The notes: generated by a model from the letters alone, not told the origin. Numbered from the stretch's first letter, positions 32,908 through 40,431 are shown. The stretch is 49,293 nt of DNA from Caldilineae bacterium (GCA_020634555.1 JACKBK010000027.1:1-49293), one strand, 5' to 3'. A program made the numbers and translations.

Positions 32908-34221
32908 ATGGATACAACCGAATTGCTTGCCCGTTGGTCGACGATGTCGTTGGCAGATATCGAGGCCGAGTTAGAGACCGGGGAAAACCAGGCGGCTGCC
33001 GAGCAACTTCTGGGCAGCCAAGAGGTCAATGAGATCCGCGACGACGAGATAAGGCGCGCGCCCGCCGGCCCGCCGGAGGCGGTGGTGCTATTGCCCGGCC
33101 TCATGGGATCGCTGCTGACCAGCATCCGCGGCGTGACGAGCCTGCTCTGGATCAATCCGTTGTTGATTCTGGAGGGCAAGAGTAACTACCTGGAACTCAA
33201 CCAGGATGGCACGTTTGACGGCAGCCCCATGGTGCATGCCGTGCCGCTCAGTCTGGAAAAGATGACTTATGTCAAAATGGCCATCAAGCTGCGACGCGAG
33301 AGCCTGCTGTTTGAGTTTCCCTACGACTGGCGGCTGCGGATCGAGCGCAACGCGGACTATCTGGCCGCGGCCATCGAGACGTGGGCCGACGGCGATAACG
33401 ACATGCAGTTCACCTTGGTGGGACATAGCATGGGTGGACTGGTTGCGCGCGCGCTGGTCAACGGCGACCGTGATCTGGCCAGGAAGCGCATCAAGCGGGT
33501 CATTACGCTAGGCACACCGCACTTCGGCGCATCCGGTGCAGTGTCCGACATTATCCTGGGCAACCGAATGATGGCTATTGCCAGCGCGCTCAACGACAAC
33601 AACGACATGCGCCGTATGTTGTCCACCTATCCCAGCGTCTTTCAATTGCTGCCGGCGCCGCAGGATCTCTTCCCCAGGGACCGGCATTATCCGCTCAATT
33701 TCGACCCATACGACGCGGCGGCATGGCACATGGCCTCGATTCGCCAGGACTTCCTGGACGGCGGCAAGCGTCTGCATGAGCGACTGGCAGGCGACGACCA
33801 TCCCGTACCAACCGTGCAGATCGCCGGCTGCCACCTGGACACGATCATCGATGTCGAGCGAGTGTTCGATAGGAACGAGCGCCCCAGGCTGAACATCATC
33901 CGCGAGAAAACCGGCGCAGACTCCGGTGACGCCACCGTGCCGCTCTGGTCCGCGCGGCTGCCGGGAGCGGACATGTACTATGTGCAGGAGATCCATCGCG
34001 ACCTACCCAAGAACAAGGACGTCATCGACGCGGTGATCGATCTGGTCTACGGCCGTGTGCCCGATCTGCCCGACACACTACCGGAGCCGGATCATGGTTT
34101 CCTGGGCTTCCGTCCTGTCACCGGATCGCCCGAGATGGAAGCGGAGAAGCTGCGGCAGCGGATCGAAGCAGGCACGGCTACCGAAGAGGACTTGCAGATG
34201 CTCTTCTTCCTTGACAGTTGA
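32908..34221 (+). CDS. LCAT-like alpha/beta hydrolase (lipase/acyltransferase)
   Basis: This 437-residue protein resembles lecithin:cholesterol acyltransferase and related phospholipases. VVLLPGLMGSLLTS (about 52-65) is the oxyanion-strand block, followed by FPYDWRLRIERNADYL. FTLVGHSMGGLVARALV (about 168-184) is the nucleophile elbow with Ser in GHSMG, then ITLGTPHFGASGAV. The Asp and His of the triad are probably in SGDATVPLWSARLPG and YVQEIHRDLPKN. There is no signal peptide, so it would act in the cytosol or at the inner membrane face. AGGAGG precedes the start. The N-terminal 45 residues are acidic and unlike known domains. Confidence 0.85.
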   Translation: MDTTELLARWSTMSLADIEAELETGENQAAAEQLLGSQEVNEIRDDEIRRAPAGPPEAVVLLPGLMGSLLTSIRGVTSLLWINPLLILEGKSNYLELNQDGTFDGSPMVHAVPLSLEKMTYVKMAIKLRRESLLFEFPYDWRLRIERNADYLAAAIETWADGDNDMQFTLVGHSMGGLVARALVNGDRDLARKRIKRVITLGTPHFGASGAVSDIILGNRMMAIASALNDNNDMRRMLSTYPSVFQLLPAPQDLFPRDRHYPLNFDPYDAAAWHMASIRQDFLDGGKRLHERLAGDDHPVPTVQIAGCHLDTIIDVERVFDRNERPRLNIIREKTGADSGDATVPLWSARLPGADMYYVQEIHRDLPKNKDVIDAVIDLVYGRVPDLPDTLPEPDHGFLGFRPVTGSPEMEAEKLRQRIEAGTATEEDLQMLFFLDS

Positions 34222-34324
34222 TTGCGATGAGGATCGTGAAACGTGAATGCTCGAAATCTAATTTAGGTAGTCCTGCGACCGTTGGTGAATTTCAGTTTAT
34301 TTTCAGCACAGACAAACCTCGAAC

Positions 34325-34353
34325 TTGATTTTGCAGCGCTTTGCGCTTATAAT
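34325..34353 (+). promoter_or_regulatory. Strong promoter upstream of the scpB operon
   Basis: TTGATT (34325-34330), exactly 17 bp and TATAAT (34348-34353) make a near-consensus housekeeping promoter. It points at the scpB operon, but the first start codon is 250 bp further on. Confidence 0.75.
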
Positions 34354-34359
34354 GGCTTG

Positions 34360-34606
34360 GCCTAGCTAAATAGGATTAGCCGCTTCCTAACGAAATATCC
34401 CGGGCTTAGGATAATCTTCCCACAAGCGACCCTGCAGTTGGGCTGGGTCGTCAGCGATGTTGTTTGCGTAGCTTGGGGAGGCGGTAGCAATTAGCTTTAT
34501 TTTTATCAGTTGAAGGGATCGGGTGATGCCGCGCGCAGCCGCGCAGGAGCAATGAGTCAGAGCCAGCGGCATGGGCTTGGCCGGTTTACCACATTAACGC
34601 TATTCC
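34360..34606 (+). other. About 250-nt untranslated leader of the scpB operon, possibly structured RNA
   Basis: No ORF of note lies here. Visible hairpins are CCTAA...TTAGG (about 34396-34420), CGACCC/GGGTCG (about 34427-34450) and GCGCG/CGCGC (about 34530-34543). There is no internal terminator with a T-run. The layout (strong promoter, 250-nt structured leader, operon for chromosome segregation and nucleic-acid-binding proteins) suggests post-transcriptional control. It does not match a riboswitch class I know. A separate small RNA is the alternative. Confidence 0.4.
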
Positions 34607-35230
34607 ATGGAAACAATGGTAGATTCCGCCGCGGGTGCAATACCTAACCGTCCGCTTGGCCAGCTTGCTGGTCTGGTGGAGAGTTTGCTTTTTGTTGCTC
34701 CCGACCCCGTGAGAATTACTGCCCTCGCCAGCGCGTTGGAGGAACCGGCGGAACGAATCGAGGAGGCGCTGGCTCATCTGTCTGATCTGCAACACGATCG
34801 CGGCGTACAGGTTCAGCGAGCGCGTGACCGGGTGCAACTGGTCTCCTCGCCCGACTCAGCGCCCTACATCGAGCGCTTTCTGGGACTGGATTTGGTCGTC
34901 AAGCTCTCGCCGGCTGCCCTTGAAACGCTGGCCATCATTGCCTATCGACAACCGGTAACTCGCGCTCAGATCGATGAATGGCGCGGTGTGAACAGCGACG
35001 GCGTCTTGCGCACATTGCTGCACCGCGGCTTGGTGGAACAAGGGGAGCGACTGGAACAGGCCGGTCGGCCTTTTCACTACCACACAACGTTTGACTTTTT
35101 GCAACACTTTGGGCTTCAGTCACTGGAGGACCTGCCACCGCTCCTGGACGACATGATGCCCGATCAAATCAACGAAGAAACGTCCGACCAGGACGACTCA
35201 ACGGATGAAACCCCGGACAACCTGGCTTGA
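34607..35230 (+). CDS. scpB: Segregation and condensation protein B (ScpB)
   Basis: This 207-residue protein is the ScpB subunit of the SMC-ScpA-ScpB condensin, with two winged-helix domains (about 18-90 and 95-180). Family blocks are GLVESLLFVAPDPVRI, LSPAALETLAIIAYRQPVTRAQID and RGVNSDGVLRTLLHRGLVEQ, with FHYHTTFDFLQHFGL near the end. The C-terminal tail is acidic. No scpA lies directly upstream, where it is often found. The gene begins without a clear Shine-Dalgarno site; ATG at 34616 is the alternative. It opens the operon that continues into the two helix-turn-helix/Sm-like genes. Confidence 0.94.
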   Translation: METMVDSAAGAIPNRPLGQLAGLVESLLFVAPDPVRITALASALEEPAERIEEALAHLSDLQHDRGVQVQRARDRVQLVSSPDSAPYIERFLGLDLVVKLSPAALETLAIIAYRQPVTRAQIDEWRGVNSDGVLRTLLHRGLVEQGERLEQAGRPFHYHTTFDFLQHFGLQSLEDLPPLLDDMMPDQINEETSDQDDSTDETPDNLA

Positions 35231-35268
35231 ATGACCAGGCCATATTCTAAACACGTGAGGATGTGCTC

Positions 35269-36252
35269 ATGGCTATAGACCTCTGGCAAATTCGCCGCCA
35301 AAAACGCATGACAATCGATGAACTGGCAAGATCAGCGGAGATCCACCCCGGCTTGATCAAGGCCTATGAACTGGGAGAGCGCCCTATTTCCGACGGGGAC
35401 CTTGTAAGGCTGGCTGCCGCGCTGGAGGTTGCGCCGTCAGACATCAAACAGATGTCTGACCCACCACCGCGCGGCCCTAGCCGCCAACGCCAGCCTCCTT
35501 CATATGACTCTGGCGCAGGACAACAGCAACGTTACGACAATTTCGGCGGGTACGACCGCTCGGCGGGCTATTCACCGCGATACAGCAACTACTCCTCCCG
35601 CTCTGGAGGCTATGACTCCGATCAGCCACGACAAGGTGGCTACAGCAACGACCCTCAACGCCAGTCCGGATACGCGCCGCGGCGCAGCAGCAGCAGCAGC
35701 GGCTACCAACAGCGTACGCCCAGTCGGGGCCGGAGCAGCCGTCCTCCCAAGAAATCGGGCGGCCGCAAGCCAAGACCGCTGCCAGCACCGGCGCGGCAGT
35801 CGCAGATCGAACATCTAAAGATGCTGTTGGTGCGCCTGGAGATGTCAGGCGACGAGTTGCTGCGGCTGGCCGGAAAACCGCTCAGCATGCTGAATCGCAA
35901 AGAAGCCGCGCAATTGCTGACCACCTGCCAGACCATGCTGTCGGAGCGTAAACCGGAGAAGCCCAAAGGCAAACGCCAACGCCCCTACCTGCCTGAGTCG
36001 GTCGACGAACACGAGTTGCTCTATCTGACCAAGGTACAACTGGAGAACCGGCCTCTGTCCTTGACGCTGTTCAACGGCGAGACGATGCACGGCACCCTGG
36101 TTGGTTTCAGCCCGTATGCCTTGACCGTTGCGGACGGCGACGGTCAGGAAACCACGGTACAGAAGCTGGCTATCGCCTATTACCAGGCGCCAGCCTCTCT
36201 TGTCCCACCGACCAACGGCGTTGAAACGAACGAAGAGAGTGAACCCGAATGA
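35269..36252 (+). CDS. HTH (XRE-like) - disordered linker - Sm/Hfq-like fusion protein
   Basis: This 327-residue protein has four parts. Residues 1-60 are an XRE-type helix-turn-helix (TIDELARSAEIHPGLIKAYE). Residues 65-170 are low-complexity, rich in Tyr, Gly, Ser, Arg and Gln, like RNA-binding disordered regions. Residues 177-226 are helical (LVRLEMSGDELLRLAGKPLS) and resemble a small helical module I associate with DNA-annealing proteins. Residues 252-305 look like an Sm fold. LSLTLFNGETMHGTLVGF matches the Sm1 pattern of Hfq (strand-NG-x-x-x-x-G-x-x-x-x-F), and TVQKLAIAYYQ sits where Hfq has its Sm2 YKHA segment. ATG 35269 was chosen because GAGG is 8 nt upstream; GTG 35263 is the other option. 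The stop overlaps the next, similarly built gene. Confidence 0.7.
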   Translation: MAIDLWQIRRQKRMTIDELARSAEIHPGLIKAYELGERPISDGDLVRLAAALEVAPSDIKQMSDPPPRGPSRQRQPPSYDSGAGQQQRYDNFGGYDRSAGYSPRYSNYSSRSGGYDSDQPRQGGYSNDPQRQSGYAPRRSSSSSGYQQRTPSRGRSSRPPKKSGGRKPRPLPAPARQSQIEHLKMLLVRLEMSGDELLRLAGKPLSMLNRKEAAQLLTTCQTMLSERKPEKPKGKRQRPYLPESVDEHELLYLTKVQLENRPLSLTLFNGETMHGTLVGFSPYALTVADGDGQETTVQKLAIAYYQAPASLVPPTNGVETNEESEPE

Positions 36253-36653
36253 GTACCGGAGATTACGTCCGCTATCTGCGTGCTGTCAAGGGGGGGCCAA
36301 CGCCGCACGAAATCCAGGAAGCGACCGACATCACCGCGGGCCTCTATCGCCAGCTCGAGCAGCGCTACCGCCAGATTGGCGACGAGGAAGACCTGGCCAA
36401 GCTGGCCGAGTATTTCGGTGTGCCGGCCGAAGACCTGATCGAACGCGCACCCTGGACGCGCAAGGCGTTGAGCGCAGCGCTGGTTGAGGCACGCGAGTCA
36501 AAACATCAAATTCGCTTCGATTTACGCAACGGCGAGTCTATCACCGGCAACGTAATGTGGTCCGATCTGGGCGCGGCGTTGATTGTGGCCGAAGACGGGC
36601 GCGAGATCGTCGTCCAGCGCCATTTCATCGATCGCTGGACCGTTGCTGACTGA
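36249..36653 (+). CDS. Short HTH - Sm/Hfq-like protein, partner of the preceding gene
   Basis: This 134-residue protein has a helix-turn-helix-like N-terminus (1-62, PHEIQEATDITAGLYRQLEQ and LAKLAEYFGVPAEDLIE). The C-terminal segment (86-132) is Sm-like: IRFDLRNGESITGNVMW has the strand-NG-x-x-x-x-G pattern, and REIVVQRHFIDRWTV occupies the Sm2 position. It lacks the long disordered region of its upstream neighbour. The start overlaps the preceding stop (ATGA), which implies translational coupling and a matched dose, perhaps in a mixed oligomer. Hfq-like fold is inferred from pattern only. No function is known to me. Confidence 0.68.
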   Translation: MSTGDYVRYLRAVKGGPTPHEIQEATDITAGLYRQLEQRYRQIGDEEDLAKLAEYFGVPAEDLIERAPWTRKALSAALVEARESKHQIRFDLRNGESITGNVMWSDLGAALIVAEDGREIVVQRHFIDRWTVAD

Positions 36654-36662
36654 GGTGTACCG

Positions 36663-37061
36663 GTGAGCCTGGAGTGTGACGAGGTCGGCGCGCTGCTCAA
36701 GCTGTACGAGATGGCCACGTCGCCCCGGGTGCGCGAGGCCCAGGCGTGGGTGTTGACCGAGCTTGACGCGCCCGACTACGCTGTGTTTGACCGCCAGCAC
36801 CCCATAGGCAGCGTTGGCTGGCAACGCTTCAACGATGCCTGTGGCATCATGGAGCTTTTCGGCGTGCTGGTGAAACACGAGTTGGTGCGTGAATCCGTGT
36901 TCTTTGATCTGTTTGGCGGAATCGACCAGCTTTGGGAAACGGCCAGCGCGGTCATTCCCGGCATGCGCGACGCACTGGACTCCCGCCTGTACGAGAACTT
37001 TGAGTTTCTCTACCAACGGTCTCTGAACTGGCAAAAGCAGCTTGACGAAAACACCGGCTAG
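36663..37061 (+). CDS. Small protein of unknown function, DUF4760-like
   Basis: This 132-residue all-helical protein is rich in acidic and aromatic residues (FNDACGIMELFGVLVKHELV, FFDLFGGIDQLWETASAVIP). The pattern of helices with FG and W positions resembles DUF4760 proteins, but this is a loose match. It has no membrane helix or signal peptide. The start is GTG with GAGG upstream, 9 bp after the short HTH-Sm gene, so it is probably the fourth gene of the scpB operon. A terminator hairpin follows about 100 bp after its stop. Confidence 0.6.
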   Translation: MSLECDEVGALLKLYEMATSPRVREAQAWVLTELDAPDYAVFDRQHPIGSVGWQRFNDACGIMELFGVLVKHELVRESVFFDLFGGIDQLWETASAVIPGMRDALDSRLYENFEFLYQRSLNWQKQLDENTG

Positions 37062-37163
37062 CAGGATGACAAGATTTCAGTGGGGATGCCGGTAGAAACC
37101 CTTGAAAGTCTTTGACAATGATCGCGGTAACGCGAGTCATTGCCAGATCCCCAACCGCAATTG

Positions 37164-37195
37164 CAGCCCTGAGCACAGTATCTCGCTCAGGGCTG
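37164..37195 (+). terminator. Terminator-like hairpin ending the scpB operon
   Basis: CAGCCCTGAGC (37164-37174) pairs perfectly with 37185-37195, with a 10-nt loop, followed by TTGTATTCT. The tail is only moderately T-rich. It lies 19 bp before the next gene. Confidence 0.7.
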
Positions 37196-37214
37196 TTGTA
37201 TTCTAGCAACAGAT

Positions 37215-38603
37215 ATGACGCCAACGAACCATCCCGTGACGCCATTGACCAGCGCCAGTGGCAGCCAACCGCTGGCCGCGAGGCCGCGCCGGCTGCGCTT
37301 GCCGCGCTGGCGACGAGTCGGTTATCTGTTGTTGCTGCTGGCCGCGCTGGCCGGTGTGGCTATGTTGGGCACCAGTGTTGCACCGCCGCGGGATCCACTG
37401 AACGCACGTCTCGACCATCTTACTACCGGTCTGCGCTTCGATCTCTTCCGGTGGGAGATTGATGCATTAACCGGCAAGGTTGGCGATTTGCTCAGCAACC
37501 CGGCCACCGGTCTAGCACCTGTGGAGGCTGACGCGCTGGTGCGCGGCTATATCGATGCCGCGCAGCGAGCCGGCGAGCTTGAAGGGGACATCGAGCGCAT
37601 CTACAGCGATCCACAGACAGCCGATCCCGAAGCTGCTACCGCCGGCCAACGAGCAGAGCTGGCCACGATCCGCCGCCAACTGGATGAACAGGCCAGCACA
37701 GTCGAAGCGATCCTGCAAGGACAGCTCAGCCAGATCATCAGACAGGAGGGACTGGGAACCGCGAGCACGGTGTGGCCGCCGCCGCAGATGCGCTTCACCG
37801 AACCGCCGCAACTGCTGGTCGTTTCTCCACGCGACCGCATCCAGCGGCTGCGTTCGGTCGATCTGCTGGCGGACCTCGATACCGCCGACCGCGGCCGGCT
37901 TGAGGAGATCGTCCAGGAAGAAGAGAACCTGTCGGCCTACGTCACCGGCATCGGCGGCTACGGCGTCTTTCCCACCATGGTGGTTGACCGTTATGGGCTG
38001 CCATGGACGGCTGAGACCATTGCTCATGAGTGGGTGCATACCTACCTGGCGTTCCGTCCGCTGGGCTGGGCCTTCTTAAAAGGAGGCGATGCCGTCACGA
38101 TGAACGAGACGGTAGCCTCCATTGCCGGCGAGGAGATGGGACAGATGTTGCTACAGACATTTTACCCGGATCTGGCTCCACCGCCCCAACCGCCCGCCAG
38201 CGAAACACTCAAGCCGGCCAACGACGACGGAGACACCTTTGATTTTGGCCGCGAGATGCACGCCACCCGGGTTGCGGTCGATGAGCTGTTGGCTGCGGGC
38301 TACGTGGAAGAGGCCGAGGCGTTCATGGAGGCTCGCCGCCAGACCTTCCTGGAAAACGGCTATCGTTTGCGGGTTTTGAACCAGGCCTATTTCGCCTTTC
38401 ACGGCAGCTACGCCACCGGCCCGGCCGCGACCGACCCCATCGGACCAAAGCTGGAGCGGCTACGTGAACTCAGCCCCAGCCTGAACGACTTCATGCATCT
38501 TGCCAGCGGTCTCACCAGCGCGGCCGAGTTGGATGAGGTGCTGGCACAGCAGGAAGCGCTGGCGCAGCCGGAATTGCTGCGTAACGAAGCTGCGCTGCAA
38601 TGA
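37215..38603 (+). CDS. Membrane-anchored zincin-like protein (HEWVH)
   Basis: This 462-residue protein has a basic N-terminus, one membrane helix (about 36-58, VGYLLLLLAALAGVAMLG) and a large outside domain. TIAHEWVHTYLAF contains HExxH at 271-275, and MNETVASIAGEEMGQ about 25 residues later offers a third Glu ligand. This is the spacing of a gluzincin metallopeptidase. Residues 80-190 form a helical region. The C-terminal half is unassigned. I do not recognise the family beyond this motif, so peptidase activity is inference. The sfsA gene overlaps its stop by 4 bases. Confidence 0.7.
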   Translation: MTPTNHPVTPLTSASGSQPLAARPRRLRLPRWRRVGYLLLLLAALAGVAMLGTSVAPPRDPLNARLDHLTTGLRFDLFRWEIDALTGKVGDLLSNPATGLAPVEADALVRGYIDAAQRAGELEGDIERIYSDPQTADPEAATAGQRAELATIRRQLDEQASTVEAILQGQLSQIIRQEGLGTASTVWPPPQMRFTEPPQLLVVSPRDRIQRLRSVDLLADLDTADRGRLEEIVQEEENLSAYVTGIGGYGVFPTMVVDRYGLPWTAETIAHEWVHTYLAFRPLGWAFLKGGDAVTMNETVASIAGEEMGQMLLQTFYPDLAPPPQPPASETLKPANDDGDTFDFGREMHATRVAVDELLAAGYVEEAEAFMEARRQTFLENGYRLRVLNQAYFAFHGSYATGPAATDPIGPKLERLRELSPSLNDFMHLASGLTSAAELDEVLAQQEALAQPELLRNEAALQ

Positions 38604-39310
38604 AATGGCCCGGCACGCTGTTGCCCGCCCGCTTCGTCCGCCGCGACAACCGTTTTCGCGCGCAGGTAACTTTGGACGGCGAGCTGATCTCGGCCCACGT
38701 TCCTAACTCGGGCCGGCTGGGCGAGCTGTTAGTGCCCGGCGCGGCTGTCTGGATTCGCCGACATGACCGCGGCGCTGCGCGCAAGACGGCCAGCGACCTG
38801 GTGCTGGTGGCGTACTCAGGCGTGCTGGTCTCTATAGACTCCCGGTTACCCAATACCCTGTTGGCCCAGGCGCTGACCAGCCGATCTGTCCCACAGTTCG
38901 CGGGCTACACAGAGATCATACCTGAAGTGACGGTCGGCCAAAGCCGGCTCGACTTTCTGCTCAGCACCGGCCAGGGAACAAGCGGCAGCGAGCGCTGTTG
39001 GGTAGAGACAAAGTCGGTGACGTTGGTGGAAGATAGGACAGCGTTGTTCCCCGATGCGCCGACGGAACGCGGGCTGCGCCACCTGCGCGAGCTGATGGAT
39101 CTTCGCGAACGCTACGGAGATCGCGTGGCCGTGGTCTTCGTCATCCAGCGCCCGGATGCGGTTGCGTTTGCACCCCACCCAACGGCACATCCAGCCTTTG
39201 CAGCCATGCTCCGCGAGGCATGGCAAGCAGGCGTTGAAGTAGTGGCGCAGCGCTGTCAGGTAGACCTGAATGAGATTTCCCTCGCCGATCGTGTGGCCGT
39301 GCACCTATAA
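38600..39310 (+). CDS. sfsA: SfsA family protein (sugar fermentation stimulation protein homologue)
   Basis: This 236-residue protein matches SfsA in length and motifs: ARFVRRDNRFRAQVTLDGE with AHVPNSGRLGELL at the N-terminus (OB-like nucleic-acid-binding part), then VETKSVTLV and FPDAPTERGLRHLREL, which form a PD-(D/E)XK-nuclease-like core. The N-terminal part is reported to bind DNA in the Escherichia coli protein. Its physiological role remains unsettled. ATG overlaps the preceding TGA (ATGA), so translation is coupled to the zincin-like gene. Confidence 0.92.
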   Translation: MKWPGTLLPARFVRRDNRFRAQVTLDGELISAHVPNSGRLGELLVPGAAVWIRRHDRGAARKTASDLVLVAYSGVLVSIDSRLPNTLLAQALTSRSVPQFAGYTEIIPEVTVGQSRLDFLLSTGQGTSGSERCWVETKSVTLVEDRTALFPDAPTERGLRHLRELMDLRERYGDRVAVVFVIQRPDAVAFAPHPTAHPAFAAMLREAWQAGVEVVAQRCQVDLNEISLADRVAVHL

Positions 39311-39356
39311 CCTGGCCAAAGTCGTGCCCTCAATCGTGAAAAGTAAGACCCCCTGC

Positions 39357-39385
39357 TTGACAGAAGCTGGCTTGTGTGCAATAAT
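39357..39385 (+). promoter_or_regulatory. Consensus promoter of the small-RNA unit
   Basis: TTGACA (39357-39362), a 17-bp spacer and AATAAT (39380-39385) with the TGC extension at 39377-39379 form one of the best promoters in the window. It lies 47 bp after sfsA and points to a stretch with no conventional gene. Confidence 0.85.
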
Positions 39386-39450
39386 CATCCCGGCTGTGGC
39401 AGAAATGCCCGCCCCCTCCCAAGCTATCCTAACTATAGGAGGTGATGCTC

Positions 39451-39504
39451 ATGGATCATAGTTGTACGCAGAGCGCCGTAGCATCACCAGATAATCCTCG
39501 GTAA
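39451..39504 (+). CDS. 17-residue small protein in the structured RNA
   Basis: The ORF encodes MDHSCTQSAVASPDNPR. The Shine-Dalgarno AGGAGGTGAT (39437-39446) is complementary to ten bases of the usual 16S rRNA 3' end, with 8 nt between GGAGG and the ATG. Codons 8-12 form the 5' arm of the 11-bp hairpin and the anti-Shine-Dalgarno stretch, so a translating ribosome would change the RNA fold. No known peptide family is recognised. Translation is inferred from the ribosome binding site. Confidence 0.5.
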   Translation: MDHSCTQSAVASPDNPR

Positions 39505-39522
39505 TTGCTACGGCGCAACAGC

Positions 39523-39556
39523 AAACAGGCTGCCTAATGGCAGCCTGTTTGTATTT
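39523..39556 (+). terminator. Terminator of the small-RNA unit (usable by the convergent HNH gene)
   Basis: AAACAGGCTGCC (39523-39534) pairs over 12 bp with 39539-39550 across the loop TAAT, followed by GTATTTTATC. The opposite strand reads a weaker TTTGCTGTTG tail and may serve the HNH endonuclease gene. Confidence 0.88.
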
Positions 39557-39560
39557 TATC

Positions 39561-40058
39561 TCAGTACAGGTACTTCCTCCACACCTCGCGATGGGTGGGT
39601 TCGCCCATGAACGCCAGAGCAACGTAGCGCGGGCGATGCGGCGGGCGCTTGATCTGCATCAACGCCTCCTTGGGAGTACGATTGCCCTTCTTCTGGTTGC
39701 ACGACCGGCACGCCACCACCACGTTTTCCCATTCCGTGACGCCGCCGCGGCTGCGGGGCAGGACGTGGTCGATGGTCAGATCAGCCTTGACCGGCGCCGC
39801 GCCGCAGTACTGGCAGGTGTATTGGTCGCGGGCCATGACTGTGCGCCGCGAGAGAGGCAGCATGGTGCTGTGGGGAATGCGCACGTAGTAGACCATGCGA
39901 ATCACCAAAGGAACGGGAATGGCGACATCCTGTGCGCGCAGGAAGTTTTCTGTTGCCTCCAGGACTTCCGCCTTCTCTTTGAGCAGCAGCACGATCGCGC
40001 GCCGGATCGAGACGATGCTTAGCGGTTCATAGGTTGCATTCAACAACAGGACTGACAT
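39561..40058 (-). CDS. HNH endonuclease family protein
   Basis: This 165-residue protein has an N-terminal part of about 75 residues (VLLLNATYEPLSIVSIRRAI) common in stand-alone bacterial HNH proteins, then a zinc-stabilised HNH domain. CQYCG and CRSCNQ are the two CxxC pairs, and LTIDHVLPRSRGGVTEWENVV carries the His and Asn of the active site. Stand-alone HNH proteins of this type are widespread housekeeping-like genes of uncertain role, not evidence of a phage. The start at 40058 (MSVLLL) was preferred over the ATG one codon upstream. Confidence 0.88.
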   Translation of the reverse strand: MSVLLLNATYEPLSIVSIRRAIVLLLKEKAEVLEATENFLRAQDVAIPVPLVIRMVYYVRIPHSTMLPLSRRTVMARDQYTCQYCGAAPVKADLTIDHVLPRSRGGVTEWENVVVACRSCNQKKGNRTPKEALMQIKRPPHRPRYVALAFMGEPTHREVWRKYLY

Positions 40059-40102
40059 CACGCCGATCTTGCCTCCGCTTCATAAAAAACCACGGTCCCC
40101 GG

Positions 40103-40137
40103 CAAAAACAAAGCGCCCGGAAACAAGTTCCGGGCGC
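40103..40137 (-). terminator. Terminator of the rnpB-tRNA operon
   Basis: On the minus strand GCGCCCGGAA (40128-40137) pairs over 10 bp with TTCCGGGCGC (40113-40122), followed by TTTGTTTTT. It lies directly after tRNA-His, the last gene of the tRNA run. Confidence 0.9.
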
Positions 40138-40153
40138 ACGAAAAGCGTGTAGG

Positions 40154-40227
40154 GGTGACCAATGGGGCTCGAACCCACAACCTCCTGGGCCACAACCAGG
40201 TGCTCCGCCGATTGAGCTATGGTCACC
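40154..40227 (-). tRNA. tRNA-His (GTG)
   Basis: The anticodon loop UUGUGGC gives anticodon GUG. The acceptor GUGACCA/UGGUCAC is extended by an extra 5' G opposite C73, the G-1 identity element of tRNA-His. No CCA is encoded. It is the sixth and last tRNA of the minus-strand run. Confidence 0.95.
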
Positions 40228-40431
40228 ATGTTTGGATATCTACACTGTTACTACTCACTCAGACCGTGGCACGCAACTCGCCGCCATGTCGGGCGGGCCA
40301 GACAATGCGTTTGCTGGCGAGGTAATTATACGCGCAGAACAGGTTTCGTCAAGAAGTTGGAAGAAACAAAAAGGAGACTGCGATTTTCATCGAGTCTCCT
40401 GATCGTGTTTGGCGCTGCCGCCTAAGTTCAG

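Larger units (their letters stand above)
39391..39556 (+). ncRNA. Putative structured small RNA with embedded 17-codon ORF
   Basis: The predicted transcript of about 165 nt runs from the promoter at 39357 to the terminator at 39523. It contains GCGCCGTAGCA (39473-39483) perfectly complementary to 39506-39516 (11 bp). GCATCACC at 39481-39488, which overlaps that 5' arm, is also perfectly complementary to GGTGATGC (39441-39448) at the Shine-Dalgarno site. CCTCC at 39415-39419 can pair with GGAGG at 39438-39442. Thus at least three competing helices involve the ribosome binding site. No downstream gene lies on this strand, so this is a stand-alone RNA or mRNA, not a leader. The type is unknown to me. 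Confidence 0.6.

Noticed and set aside
34360..34606. Known riboswitch, 6S RNA, SRP RNA or tmRNA in the scpB leader
   Set aside because: None of the conserved motifs I can recall for these RNAs (including cobalamin, TPP, FMN, SAM or glycine riboswitches) is present. It is left as an unassigned leader.
39561..40058. HNH gene as evidence for a prophage or homing element
   Set aside because: Its N-terminal domain is that of common stand-alone bacterial HNH proteins. No integrase, phage structural gene or intron is nearby.
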